Positions 16,596 to 24,968 of a stretch of DNA of 64,000 nt are shown one piece after another; the stretch's first letter is position 1, and every line of letters begins with the position of its first letter. The stretch is from the NCBI GenBank assembly GCA_000018565.1, contig CP000875.1, positions 1,441,199 through 1,505,198 of the forward strand, in the 5' to 3' direction. Under the pieces are notes generated by a model that was given only the letters and a program-made list of their open reading frames with translations, was not told the origin of the DNA and ran no database searches. A program made the position numbers and the translations under genes. The stretch is from Herpetosiphon aurantiacus DSM 785 (GTDB lineage Bacteria; Chloroflexota; Chloroflexia; Chloroflexales; Herpetosiphonaceae).

Positions 16596-18734
16596 ATGTC
16601 GCGTTGGATTATTATCGTTGTTCTGATCTTTTCAGGTTTTTCTGCCCAATTTGTTCAACAATCGAACCCTGAGCTTTCCCCTGCTGCTGTTCCTGCTGGC
16701 TTCACCCAAACTGTGGTTGTACCCTCGAATAGCCTTGATGCTCCAACTGCCTTTACTTGGTTGCCCTCTGGTGAGATGTTGATTACTCAGCAAAATGGTC
16801 AGTTGTTGGGTTGGAATGGCACAAGCACGCGCACCGTAATGAGCCTTGGCAATCGAGTTTGTTACGATTTTGAGCGTGGTTTGCTGGGCATCGCGGTTGA
16901 TCCCCAATTTACCAGTGGTCGTCCATATGTCTATGTCTACTATACCTTTAATAAATTTAACCAAACTTCGAACAATTGCCCTCGCCAAAGCCCCAGCACC
17001 AATCCGGTCAATCGAGTTTCACGCTTTACTTGGAGTAATAATGTGCTCGATATCAACTCGGAATCGGTCTTGATCGACAATATTGGCTCATATAACGGCA
17101 ATCACAATGCTGGCGATCTTGGCTTTGGCAAAGATGGCAAGTTGTATATCAGCGTTGGCGATGGCGGTTGCGATTATCTCGATAGTGGCTGTGGTGGCGC
17201 AAACGATGCCTCGCGCGAACAGCACACCTTGCTTGGCAAAATTTTACGCATCAATGCTGATGGTACGATTCCTAGCGATAATCCGTTTACTGGCAGCGGC
17301 ACGGCCCGTTGTAATACTGGCTCAGTGGCTAGCGGCACGATTTGCCAAGAAACTTGGGCTTGGGGTTTTCGCAATCCCTACCGTATAACCTTCGATCCCA
17401 ATGCTAGCGGCGTGCGCCTGTTTGTCAACGATGTTGGCCAAAATGTGCGCGAAGAAATCGACGAAGTTGTGGCGGGCAAGGATTATGGCTGGAATTGTCG
17501 CGAAGGTACGCGGGTCAATAATTCAACGGGGCCATGTTCGCCAACGCCCGCCAATATGGTTGACCCAATTTATGAATATAGCCATGGCAACGCTGGCGCA
17601 CCATTTACCAACTGTAATTCGATCACTGGTGGCGCGTTTGTGCCTGCCAATACTTTTCCTAGCAATTACAGTGGTTATATGTTTGGCGATTATGTTTGCG
17701 GCAAGATTTTTATGATTTCAGCCCAAGCGCCCTACAATTCGGTTCTAACTTTCTCAGATGATCCTGGATCAGTCACGCATATGGCGTTTGGCCCGAATGG
17801 CGGTCGCCAAGCGTTATTCTATGCGACCTATGCTAATGGTGGCGAGATTCGCCGAATTAGCTATGATGGTAGCACCAGCTTGAATTCTTCGTTTACAGCC
17901 AACCCCAGTTTTGGCGCGGCTCCCTTGGCCGTAACCTTTACCGCTAGCAATCCAAGCAGCGGCGCAAGCTATTTGTGGAATTTTGGCAATGGCACGAGCC
18001 GCGAAACTAGCACGGCCAGCACATCCTACACTTACGCCAACAATGGCACCTACACTGCAACCCTGTATTTGCGCGGCAGCAATGGCGATTTATCGAATGT
18101 GAGCCAGGCGATTGTGCGGGTTGGCGCAACTGCGCCGAACGCCAGCATCACCCAACCAAACTCAAGTGCCCAATTTGCGGTTGGCCAAACAATCCAAGTG
18201 CGGGGGCAGGCCAGCGATGCCGAACAAGGCCAATTGCCAGCCAGCGGTTTATCGTGGAAAGTAATTTTGCATCACGATACCCATACCCACCCCTATTTGA
18301 CCCAACCAACCACCAATAGTTTTAGCTTTACTGCGCCAGCCCCCGAAGATTTATTGGCGGCCAGCAACAGCTATTTGGAGCTTGAGCTGACTGCGACTGA
18401 CGATAGTGGCTTGAGCCATGTTGTTACCCAAACTATCCAGCCCCATAAAGTCAATGTGACCTTGGCCTCAACCCCGAATGCTAACGCCAACTTTGTGGTC
18501 AACAACGACCCGATCGAAGCTGATGATCCGTTTATTTCGTGGGAAAACTACAGCCTACGCGTGACTGCACCAGCCTATGCTGATAGCAATCGTTGGTGGC
18601 GTTTTGTGCGTTGGAGCGATAACAACACCAGCAATCCGCGCACCTTTACGACACCTGCCAGCGCTACGACTTACACCGCGGTCTACGAAGAATTTATCCC
18701 CTATCAGCTCTATTTGCCAGTTGTGCGCAAGTAA
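16596..18734 (+). CDS. Secreted glucose/sorbosone dehydrogenase-like protein with PKD domain
   Basis: This 712-residue exported protein starts with a signal peptide (MSRWIIIVVLIFSGFSAQFV). Residues of about 35-430 form a GSDH-type six-bladed propeller, as in PQQ-dependent soluble aldose dehydrogenases; visible motifs are ERGLLGIAVDPQF, HNAGDLGFGKDGKLYISVGDGG, WGFRNPYRITFDP and VNDVGQNVREEIDEV. A PKD domain follows at about 440-510 (ASNPSSGASYLWNFGNGTS), then Ig-like modules. Many cysteines suggest disulfides. It may oxidise sugars outside the cell, or only bind them; PQQ use is not certain. It ends in YQLYLPVVRK, a motif discussed in the findings. An AAGGAGGAA ribosome binding site precedes the ATG. 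Confidence 0.87.
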   Translation: MSRWIIIVVLIFSGFSAQFVQQSNPELSPAAVPAGFTQTVVVPSNSLDAPTAFTWLPSGEMLITQQNGQLLGWNGTSTRTVMSLGNRVCYDFERGLLGIAVDPQFTSGRPYVYVYYTFNKFNQTSNNCPRQSPSTNPVNRVSRFTWSNNVLDINSESVLIDNIGSYNGNHNAGDLGFGKDGKLYISVGDGGCDYLDSGCGGANDASREQHTLLGKILRINADGTIPSDNPFTGSGTARCNTGSVASGTICQETWAWGFRNPYRITFDPNASGVRLFVNDVGQNVREEIDEVVAGKDYGWNCREGTRVNNSTGPCSPTPANMVDPIYEYSHGNAGAPFTNCNSITGGAFVPANTFPSNYSGYMFGDYVCGKIFMISAQAPYNSVLTFSDDPGSVTHMAFGPNGGRQALFYATYANGGEIRRISYDGSTSLNSSFTANPSFGAAPLAVTFTASNPSSGASYLWNFGNGTSRETSTASTSYTYANNGTYTATLYLRGSNGDLSNVSQAIVRVGATAPNASITQPNSSAQFAVGQTIQVRGQASDAEQGQLPASGLSWKVILHHDTHTHPYLTQPTTNSFSFTAPAPEDLLAASNSYLELELTATDDSGLSHVVTQTIQPHKVNVTLASTPNANANFVVNNDPIEADDPFISWENYSLRVTAPAYADSNRWWRFVRWSDNNTSNPRTFTTPASATTYTAVYEEFIPYQLYLPVVRK

Positions 18735-18743
18735 ATTATTGTT

Positions 18744-18852
18744 CTCTCACCCCCCCCAACCCCTCGCCTACTGCGGCAGGCGAGGGGAGTTCCAATGGTC
18801 ATGGTGGTTCCCCCTCTCCCGCAGGCGAGGCGAGGGGGCTAGGGGGTGAGGG
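18744..18852. repeat. Dispersed GC-rich inverted repeat, family A, copy 3
   Basis: It starts CTCTCACCCCCCCCAACCCC, just after the stop of the GSDH-PKD gene, and ends GGGGGCTAGGGGGTGAGGG. A further fragment (GGAGGGGGCTAGGGGGTGAG) is at about 18907-18926. Confidence 0.9.
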
Positions 18853-18939
18853 CATGAACATCGACTCCAGATCCTACCCGACCATTATTAAAACCTACCC
18901 TTGAAAGGAGGGGGCTAGGGGGTGAGGAATAGTATCAAC

Positions 18940-18975
18940 GCCCTTTGATCGCCACCATCAAAGGGCATTTGTTTA
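18940..18975 (+). terminator. Rho-independent terminator after the GSDH-PKD gene
   Basis: GCCCTTTGAT (18940-18949) pairs perfectly with ATCAAAGGGC (18957-18966) across a seven-base loop and is followed by ATTTGTTT. It lies downstream of the family A repeat and ends the transcript of the preceding gene. Confidence 0.85.
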
Positions 18976-19119
18976 TGCTGCGCCAAAAGGTGTAGAGCTG
19001 ATTGGTTCAGCCTCAATTCAGCTCCAAACAGCTACACATCCAAGATACATCTTTTGCAGGCTGCCGATTGTAGGCTGAGCCAGCTATAGTTTGGCTAGTT
19101 TCAACCAAAGGAGCTAGCA

Positions 19120-20397
19120 ATGCAAAATCCTTCTTCAACGGCTTGGTTGGGTCGGTTTCTGAGTATTTGGCTGGGCCAAGTTTTCTCATTAGTCGGAAGC
19201 CAATTAGTTCAATTTGCGATTATTTGGAATTTAACCCTGCGCACTGGTTCGGCCACAACCTTAGCTTTTGCCACATTAATGGCGATGTTGCCAGCGGTGT
19301 TGCTTTCACCGTTTATCGGCACTTGGGTTGATCGCATGAATCGCCAAGTGATTATGTTGGTTGCTGATGCATGTTCGATGTTGGTGACGATTGGCTTGGC
19401 CTTGCTCTTTTGGCGTGGGGCTGATGCAGTGTGGCATATTTACGCGGCGTTGTTATTACGTTCGATTTGTGAGCGATTCCATGCCACAGCTATGGGTGCT
19501 TCGACTGTGTTACTTGTGCCCAAAACCCATTTGGCCCGGGTTCAAGGCCTCAACCAAGCCTTGAATGGCGGTATGAATATTGTTGCCGCGCCACTGGGCG
19601 CATGGCTGATTGCCAAATTTCCCTTGCAAGTTGTTTTATCAATTGATGTAGTTACAGCCTTGTTGGCAATTTTGCCCTTGCTTTTTGTGCGTATTCCCCA
19701 GCCACAGCGTGATGCCGACCGCAAAGTTACCTTTTGGCAAGATATGCGCGAAGGTTTTAACTATGTAATTGGCTGGCGTGGCTTGTTGATAAGCTTGATT
19801 ATGGTGAGCATGATCAATTTGGTGATGACTCCGATTGGCTCATTGTTGCCTTTGCTCGTGACCAAAATTTTTGGTGGCGGAGCCAGCGAATTGGGCTGGA
19901 TGGAAGCTGCGCTCTCGATTGGGATTATCCTCGGCGGGGTTTTGCTGAGCGTTTGGGGCGGCTTCAAGCGGCGGATTGTTACAGCCTTGTTTGGCTTGGT
20001 GCTGCTGGGCAGTTTCACCTTGTTGATGGGAATCATGCCTAGTTCATTGATTTGGGCCGCGATTGCCATGAACGGTTTGGTTGGCCTGAGTTTGCCAATC
20101 GTTAATGGCTCGTTTGGGGCGATGATTCAAGGTGTGATTGCGCCCGAATTGCAAGGGCGGGTATTCTCGTTGGTTGCCAGCTTTGCCACGGCCATGGCTC
20201 CATTGGGCCTCTTATTAGCTGGCCCGATTGCTGATAGTTTTGGTCTGCGGGTTTGGTACATTCTTGGTGGTGTGGTGACGATAGCAATGGGCGTGTTGGG
20301 GTTTGGTTTGCGCTCAGTTATGACTATGGAAAGCCAATCGCACGAGGCTGAACCACCAATCGTCGAGGCAAGCCTAAGCCAAGCCGAAGCGTTATAG
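19120..20397 (+). CDS. MFS transporter (DHA3-like drug/siderophore exporter family)
   Basis: This 425-residue membrane protein has about twelve transmembrane helices. The start FLSIWLGQVFSLVGSQLVQFAIIWNLT is typical of the MFS_3/DHA3 group that includes macrolide efflux and enterobactin export proteins. The loop between helices 2 and 3 has LSPFIGTWVDRMNRQVIMLVAD, the conserved MFS motif A. The substrate is unknown. An AAAGGAG ribosome binding site precedes the ATG. It stands alone between a terminator and a family A repeat. Confidence 0.9.
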   Translation: MQNPSSTAWLGRFLSIWLGQVFSLVGSQLVQFAIIWNLTLRTGSATTLAFATLMAMLPAVLLSPFIGTWVDRMNRQVIMLVADACSMLVTIGLALLFWRGADAVWHIYAALLLRSICERFHATAMGASTVLLVPKTHLARVQGLNQALNGGMNIVAAPLGAWLIAKFPLQVVLSIDVVTALLAILPLLFVRIPQPQRDADRKVTFWQDMREGFNYVIGWRGLLISLIMVSMINLVMTPIGSLLPLLVTKIFGGGASELGWMEAALSIGIILGGVLLSVWGGFKRRIVTALFGLVLLGSFTLLMGIMPSSLIWAAIAMNGLVGLSLPIVNGSFGAMIQGVIAPELQGRVFSLVASFATAMAPLGLLLAGPIADSFGLRVWYILGGVVTIAMGVLGFGLRSVMTMESQSHEAEPPIVEASLSQAEAL

Positions 20398-20423
20398 GTA
20401 AAATAAGGGATCGGATGTTAGCT

Positions 20424-20523
20424 CCCTCACCCCAACCCCTCTCCCACGGCGGTGGGAGAGGGGCTTTTGGTTTGGTAATTCCCCTCGCTCGCTGGGCGGG
20501 AGAGGAGGGCTAGGGGGTGAGGG
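20424..20523. repeat. Dispersed GC-rich inverted repeat, family A, copy 4
   Basis: It starts CCCTCACCCCAACCCCTCTC and ends GGAGGGCTAGGGGGTGAGGG. It lies between convergent genes (MFS transporter and GDYXXLXY gene), where a hairpin could act as a transcription stop for both. Confidence 0.9.
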
Positions 20524-20602
20524 CATGCCAATCGACGGTGAATTTCCATTAATCATGGTTAAAAACCGACCCTTGAAAGCAGGGATGCGGCAAGGTTATT
20601 GG

Positions 20603-21085
20603 CTACTTAATCAAGTTCAAATCCTTATCGCGCAAGCCAACCAAGGCCATCTCGCCTGCTTCGTTGATATGCAACTCGGCATAACGAGCCTGATTAAAAC
20701 GCTCACCCGTGCCCTCTTGGAAGAAGAATGTGTTTGCTGCAAGCTGCACATCATAACCTCGCGAGCGATATTTAAGCCGTTGTTGATTTGCTGCCAAGGC
20801 TTGTTCACTTGTTTCAAAATGCGAAAATGTACCAATATTCTGCTGATCAATTGTCAGAACCACGGTGCCACGCGATGGAATGTTGCGATTATAGCCCCGT
20901 GGAAAGGTATTGTAATATAACTCCATATAATCGCCTTGCAGCAACGAGCGTGGATCAACTGGCATTAATTCGAGGTAGACCACCCGCCCTGTATTGATTA
21001 TTGCTTCGCGTTGTACCACGCTGAAATTAACCAAGCCCAAACAAGCCACCAAACTGAGGATAATTAAGCCATAACGAATACTCAT
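20603..21085 (-). CDS. GDYXXLXY domain protein
   Basis: This 160-residue protein has one N-terminal transmembrane helix or signal anchor (about residues 5-25) and the name-giving motif LLQGDYMELYY at about residues 48-58. The family has no established biochemical role. It is usually encoded next to DUF2157/DUF4401 membrane proteins, exactly as here. The start overlaps the stop of the DUF4401-like gene by four bases, so the three genes form a coupled operon. Confidence 0.87.
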   Translation of the reverse strand: MSIRYGLIILSLVACLGLVNFSVVQREAIINTGRVVYLELMPVDPRSLLQGDYMELYYNTFPRGYNRNIPSRGTVVLTIDQQNIGTFSHFETSEQALAANQQRLKYRSRGYDVQLAANTFFFQEGTGERFNQARYAELHINEAGEMALVGLRDKDLNLIK

Positions 21086-22143
21086 ACAGCTTCCTTTTGA
21101 TTCAATTTCAGCACCAATGCCCGAATTGCCAGCAACATCATTCCAGTGCCAAATAAGATGATTGATTTGTAGAGCAATGAAATATTAAGATTGTAGTAAT
21201 ACAAACTCAATGCTCCAATTAATGCCAAGCAACCAAACCCAAACATTACCGGATAGCCGCGCCAATAGCTGAGTAAAATAATTAATAGGGCAATAATGAT
21301 CGCAGGTGTGTTAATACCTGCAAAGGCGATAAATAATAAGCCAAATGCAATACAACCAAGCTCAATGAACCCCAATTTATACTCAAATTCATTGATAATC
21401 ATCCAAATAGTTGTGCCCAAGCAGATGATTCCGACTAGCGCTGGCAAAATAAAGAAACTGCCGCGCGAGAAGAATTCAGCCCAATTAAAGTTGATTAGCA
21501 GGCTGGAGATGGCCATAAACAGCAGCATGCCATAGGCTATTGGCGAAGCGCTTGACCAACGCTGATCTTCGTGAATTTTTGCTTCAAACCACATCAGGAG
21601 CGAAAAGCTAATGATCATAACGCTCAACAGCAGATACATATAATTGAAACTCTCGACCCAATTGTTCAGATCACCTGCAATTACATGAATAGCGGTAATA
21701 ACGCCCAACGTCGAGATTAAGCGTTGGCTGAAGTCGCGATGGGCGACAAAGAGGGCTATTTCTAAGACGATCATCCCAAGCGCAGCAACTATCACAGATT
21801 CAACAATTATTGTCCAGCCAAATAGAACTAATGCCTGTCCGGTGATACTAATTGCTAAAGCGAGTTGGCGTAAAAAGGTTGATGCTTGATTGGTGCGATT
21901 GATCCCTATTGCAACGGCGCATAAACCTAATCCAACAACCAATGCGCCAAATTCATTGGTAATAATGTTGGTAATGGCCAAAAAACCAAGGAACATGAAT
22001 GCTGCGAACCATGCCCCAATTCCAGCAAAAATTCGCATATACCATGGATCTTCGCTCGGTGGTTGGGCCGTAAGCACAAATGTTGGTGGCTCAAGCTCAA
22101 GGTCGGCGAACAATTGGCGTAAGCTATAACGTGCAGTGCTCAT
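21082..22143 (-). CDS. DUF4401-like integral membrane protein
   Basis: This 353-residue protein is mostly hydrophobic, with about ten or eleven transmembrane helices after a short cytoplasmic N-terminus. It is the middle gene of a three-gene minus-strand operon with DUF2157 and GDYXXLXY proteins and overlaps both neighbours by four bases. The DUF4401 label rests mainly on this context and on general architecture. Function is unknown. Confidence 0.78.
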   Translation of the reverse strand: MSTARYSLRQLFADLELEPPTFVLTAQPPSEDPWYMRIFAGIGAWFAAFMFLGFLAITNIITNEFGALVVGLGLCAVAIGINRTNQASTFLRQLALAISITGQALVLFGWTIIVESVIVAALGMIVLEIALFVAHRDFSQRLISTLGVITAIHVIAGDLNNWVESFNYMYLLLSVMIISFSLLMWFEAKIHEDQRWSSASPIAYGMLLFMAISSLLINFNWAEFFSRGSFFILPALVGIICLGTTIWMIINEFEYKLGFIELGCIAFGLLFIAFAGINTPAIIIALLIILLSYWRGYPVMFGFGCLALIGALSLYYYNLNISLLYKSIILFGTGMMLLAIRALVLKLNQKEAV

Positions 22144-23150
22144 GCATGGCCTCCTAGCAGTTGTTGGCGTTGGCGAACCCAGAGAATTGAGACCACTGTT
22201 TGACCCAAAATGATCATGCCACCAAATAGGAATGTCGCTCCAGAATCATATGAAAGCCATTCGAAGAGCCAACAATCGACAAAAAAACAAATTGTACCAA
22301 GGCTTGCTAAGGCTAATAGCCCATCAAACGTTACAAAATAATGGTAAGCACCCATTAATCCTAGCATCACAAGCGCTAAGCTATACAGCAAGAATAATGC
22401 GATACTCGGTTTGTCCGATCCATAGCTGAATACCGTATCGACGAAGTTATTGCTGATTAAGCTGAGCACCCAAAGGAGGCCTAAACCAAGTACCCGATGG
22501 AGCCAATTGGTTTGGAGCCAAGCTAATTTGCGTTGGCGTAGGCCTTCAGCAAGCGCAAAAATCAGGGCATTGAAGAGCAATAAGACGAATAAATCGTTGG
22601 TGTTGCGAAAATCACTCGTTTGATCGTAGTAAAGCACAATCGTAAGGTTCCAAAGCCCCCACCACAGCAGCCATAACGGCGCAAAATTGCCAGCAATTGC
22701 CAAGCCGGTGATCACTAAAGCCCAATTCAAGAACAGGGTGTAGGCATCAGCGCCAGTTTGATAAATTTGGCCAAACAGGGCCATGAGTGCCCCAACCAAA
22801 CATGCACTGACCATTAATAAAATCTTGCCTTGAATTCGTTCCAAGCCATACCACAAGGCTGCCACGATCGAAATAAGCAATGCGCCTTCAACTAGGCCCA
22901 ATTTGGCGAAGCGATGCATGCTGGCCCAATTGAATGCAAAGAAGAAATAGACCCCACAAACCGCCAAGCCAGCGCCCAGCACCAGCAAGATAAGGTTGAA
23001 AAAGCGCACCCAAGCTTGGGCCGTTGGCGTAAACCCGCTTAGTTGTAAGGCGCGTTTCATCGTTGGCCGATTAAAAATTCCTTCATCAACATAATGATGG
23101 AGTATGTCGCGGGTTGGGGCTTGATCAAGTGGATCAGGAAGCTCGATCAT
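22140..23150 (-). CDS. DUF2157 integral membrane protein
   Basis: This 336-residue protein has a soluble N-terminus with the DUF2157-type helix (GIFNRPTMKRALQLSGFTPT) and about ten transmembrane helices. The frame extends to a GTG at 23171, but the ATG at 23148-23150 has an AAAGG ribosome binding site five bases upstream and gives the natural start MIELPDPLDQAP. It is the first gene of the operon with the DUF4401-like and GDYXXLXY genes. The biochemical role of this conserved trio is not known to me. Confidence 0.83.
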   Translation of the reverse strand: MIELPDPLDQAPTRDILHHYVDEGIFNRPTMKRALQLSGFTPTAQAWVRFFNLILLVLGAGLAVCGVYFFFAFNWASMHRFAKLGLVEGALLISIVAALWYGLERIQGKILLMVSACLVGALMALFGQIYQTGADAYTLFLNWALVITGLAIAGNFAPLWLLWWGLWNLTIVLYYDQTSDFRNTNDLFVLLLFNALIFALAEGLRQRKLAWLQTNWLHRVLGLGLLWVLSLISNNFVDTVFSYGSDKPSIALFLLYSLALVMLGLMGAYHYFVTFDGLLALASLGTICFFVDCWLFEWLSYDSGATFLFGGMIILGQTVVSILWVRQRQQLLGGHA

Positions 23151-23296
23151 ACAAGCCTTTCTTTCTATCACTCAATAGTTCTATGCTTATTGTAAGCCTC
23201 AATGGCTACTATCGGATGTAACCAAAGGTACACTTGAAGGGTGATTCTAGGGCTGCAAGAACTGCCTAGCTGCTTGACCTTTGCCTGTTTGTAGCG

Positions 23297-23325
23297 TTGA
23301 TTATTGAGCTATGATGCGCTATGAT
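23297..23325 (+). promoter_or_regulatory. Sigma-70 promoter of the seven-gene MinD/HAMP operon
   Basis: TTGATT (23297-23302) is followed after 17 bases by TATGAT (23320-23325), 57 bases before the first start codon. A copy of GCTATGATG lies inside the spacer. No other promoter is obvious before the seven genes. Confidence 0.7.
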
Positions 23326-23381
23326 GAACCACGTTACCCTCCGTGTACACCAGCACTTGCCATTTTTACAGGAGCACCTGC

Positions 23382-24134
23382 ATGTCGAAGATAATTTCAA
23401 TCCACTCATTTCGGGGTGGCACGGGTAAATCGAATACGACCGCTAACCTTGCCAGCTTAATCGCGGCAACTGGTCGCCGTGTTGGCGTAATTGATACCGA
23501 TATCATGTCGCCTGGTATTCACGTACTATTTGGTATGAATGAAGATGACATGAAATATTCGCTCAACGACTATCTGTGGGGCAAATGCGAAATCAAACAA
23601 GCAGCCTATGATGTCAGTTCAACCGTCAAAGGCTTGACCTCAGGTCGCATTTTCCTCATCCCTTCGAGTATCAAGGCAGGCGAAATTGCCCGCGTGCTAC
23701 GTGAAGGCTACGATGTGGGTTTGCTCAATGATGGTTTTCATCGCTTGGTCGAGGAATTAAACCTCGATGTGTTGTTGATCGATACTCACCCAGGCTTGAA
23801 TGAAGAAACTTTGCTCTCGATTGCGATCTCCGATTCGTTGATAATCATTTTGCGCCCCGATTCGCAAGATTATCAAGGAACTGGGGTCACGGTCGATGTT
23901 GCCCATAAGTTGGATGTGCCGCAGCTGTTTTTGTTGGTCAATAAAGTGCCAACCTCATTCAATTTTGCCGAAGTCAAGGCCCGCGTCGAAAAAACCTACA
24001 ATAGCGAAGTTGCGGCGGTTCTGCCTCATTCCGATGAGATGATGACGCTGGCCAGTGCTGGCATTTTCGTCTTGCAATATCCCGACCATCCATTAAGCCA
24101 ATCGCTGCGTGGAGTCGCCAATCGGTTAGTGTAA
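23382..24134 (+). CDS. MinD/ParA-like P-loop ATPase, first paralogue
   Basis: This 250-residue SIMIBI-class ATPase starts at the ATG at 23382, ten bases after a GGAG site; the longer open frame adds a sequence without family similarity. The deviant Walker A reads HSFRGGTGKSN, with arginine where ParA/MinD proteins have the signature lysine. VGVIDTDIMSPG is the switch I region and VLLIDTHPGLNEE the Walker B/switch II region. The C-terminal half has no clear amphipathic membrane-targeting helix. It is the first of seven tightly spaced genes and is closely similar to the next one, which suggests a heterodimer or gene duplication. Confidence 0.88.
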   Translation: MSKIISIHSFRGGTGKSNTTANLASLIAATGRRVGVIDTDIMSPGIHVLFGMNEDDMKYSLNDYLWGKCEIKQAAYDVSSTVKGLTSGRIFLIPSSIKAGEIARVLREGYDVGLLNDGFHRLVEELNLDVLLIDTHPGLNEETLLSIAISDSLIIILRPDSQDYQGTGVTVDVAHKLDVPQLFLLVNKVPTSFNFAEVKARVEKTYNSEVAAVLPHSDEMMTLASAGIFVLQYPDHPLSQSLRGVANRLV

Positions 24135-24159
24135 TTTGTGGAATGAGGGCGAGGCAACC

Positions 24160-24924
24160 ATGCCGAAGATTGTTTCCATCCATTCGTTTCGCCCAGGTAC
24201 CGGTAAATCGCAATTAACTGCCAATATTGCAACAATTTTGGCAGCCGCCGGCCAACGGGTGGCAATTATTGATAGCGATGTCCACTCGCCCTCAATCCAG
24301 TGGCTGTTTGGTTTGCCTGAGGGCGCAATTACCCATAGCCTGAATGATTTTCTGTGGGGCAAATGTGGCATCGAATCAACCGCCGTTAATCTCAATCCAA
24401 CGGTTCGCCATCCACTCAAGGGCCAAGTCTATTTAGTGCCATTTGCCACTCGCAATAGCACAATTGATTATGATATTAGCCTACTCAGCGATAGTTTTGA
24501 GTTGTTGATCAATACCTTGCGGCTTGATGTGCTGCTGATCGATACGCAGCCTGGGGTGCAATTCGCGGCGCTACCATCAATCGCCTTTTCGGATATTCAG
24601 GTGTTGGTGTTGCAGCTGCGCGAGCAAGATCTCCAAGGCACAGGCGTGGTGATCGATATTTCCGAGCAACTTGGCATTAGCGAAATGGTGCTGATTGTCA
24701 ATCAAATTCCTGAGCATTATAATTTGCGCGAAGTCCAGCAAAAAATCGAGCAAATTTATCAACGCCCCGTCTTGGCTGCCTTGCCCTACGATGAATTGCT
24801 CGCCGATTACAATCAGGCAAGTTTGTTGCTTGAACGAACTTCATCGAATATTTTTGTGGTAGAACATCCCGACCATCCAATCTCCCTACTTTTGACCAAT
24901 GTGGCTGCAACCTTGACCGCTTAA
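24160..24924 (+). CDS. MinD/ParA-like P-loop ATPase, second paralogue
   Basis: This 254-residue protein is a paralogue of the preceding ATPase. Shared blocks include SIHSFRxGTGKS, the HSLNDFLWGKC segment, LDVLLIDTQPG and the C-terminal PDHPIS motif. The Walker A is SFRPGTGKSQ, again with arginine in place of the signature lysine and with a proline replacing a glycine. The ATG at 24160 follows a GAGG site; the frame opens earlier at 24136. A 25-base gap links it to the first ATPase gene. The role, perhaps positioning or activation of a membrane sensor, is inferred from the operon only. Confidence 0.87.
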   Translation: MPKIVSIHSFRPGTGKSQLTANIATILAAAGQRVAIIDSDVHSPSIQWLFGLPEGAITHSLNDFLWGKCGIESTAVNLNPTVRHPLKGQVYLVPFATRNSTIDYDISLLSDSFELLINTLRLDVLLIDTQPGVQFAALPSIAFSDIQVLVLQLREQDLQGTGVVIDISEQLGISEMVLIVNQIPEHYNLREVQQKIEQIYQRPVLAALPYDELLADYNQASLLLERTSSNIFVVEHPDHPISLLLTNVAATLTA

Positions 24925-24968
24925 TCGAACTCGGACATTGTTGTATTTGCGTAAAGGATGCTGGCTGC

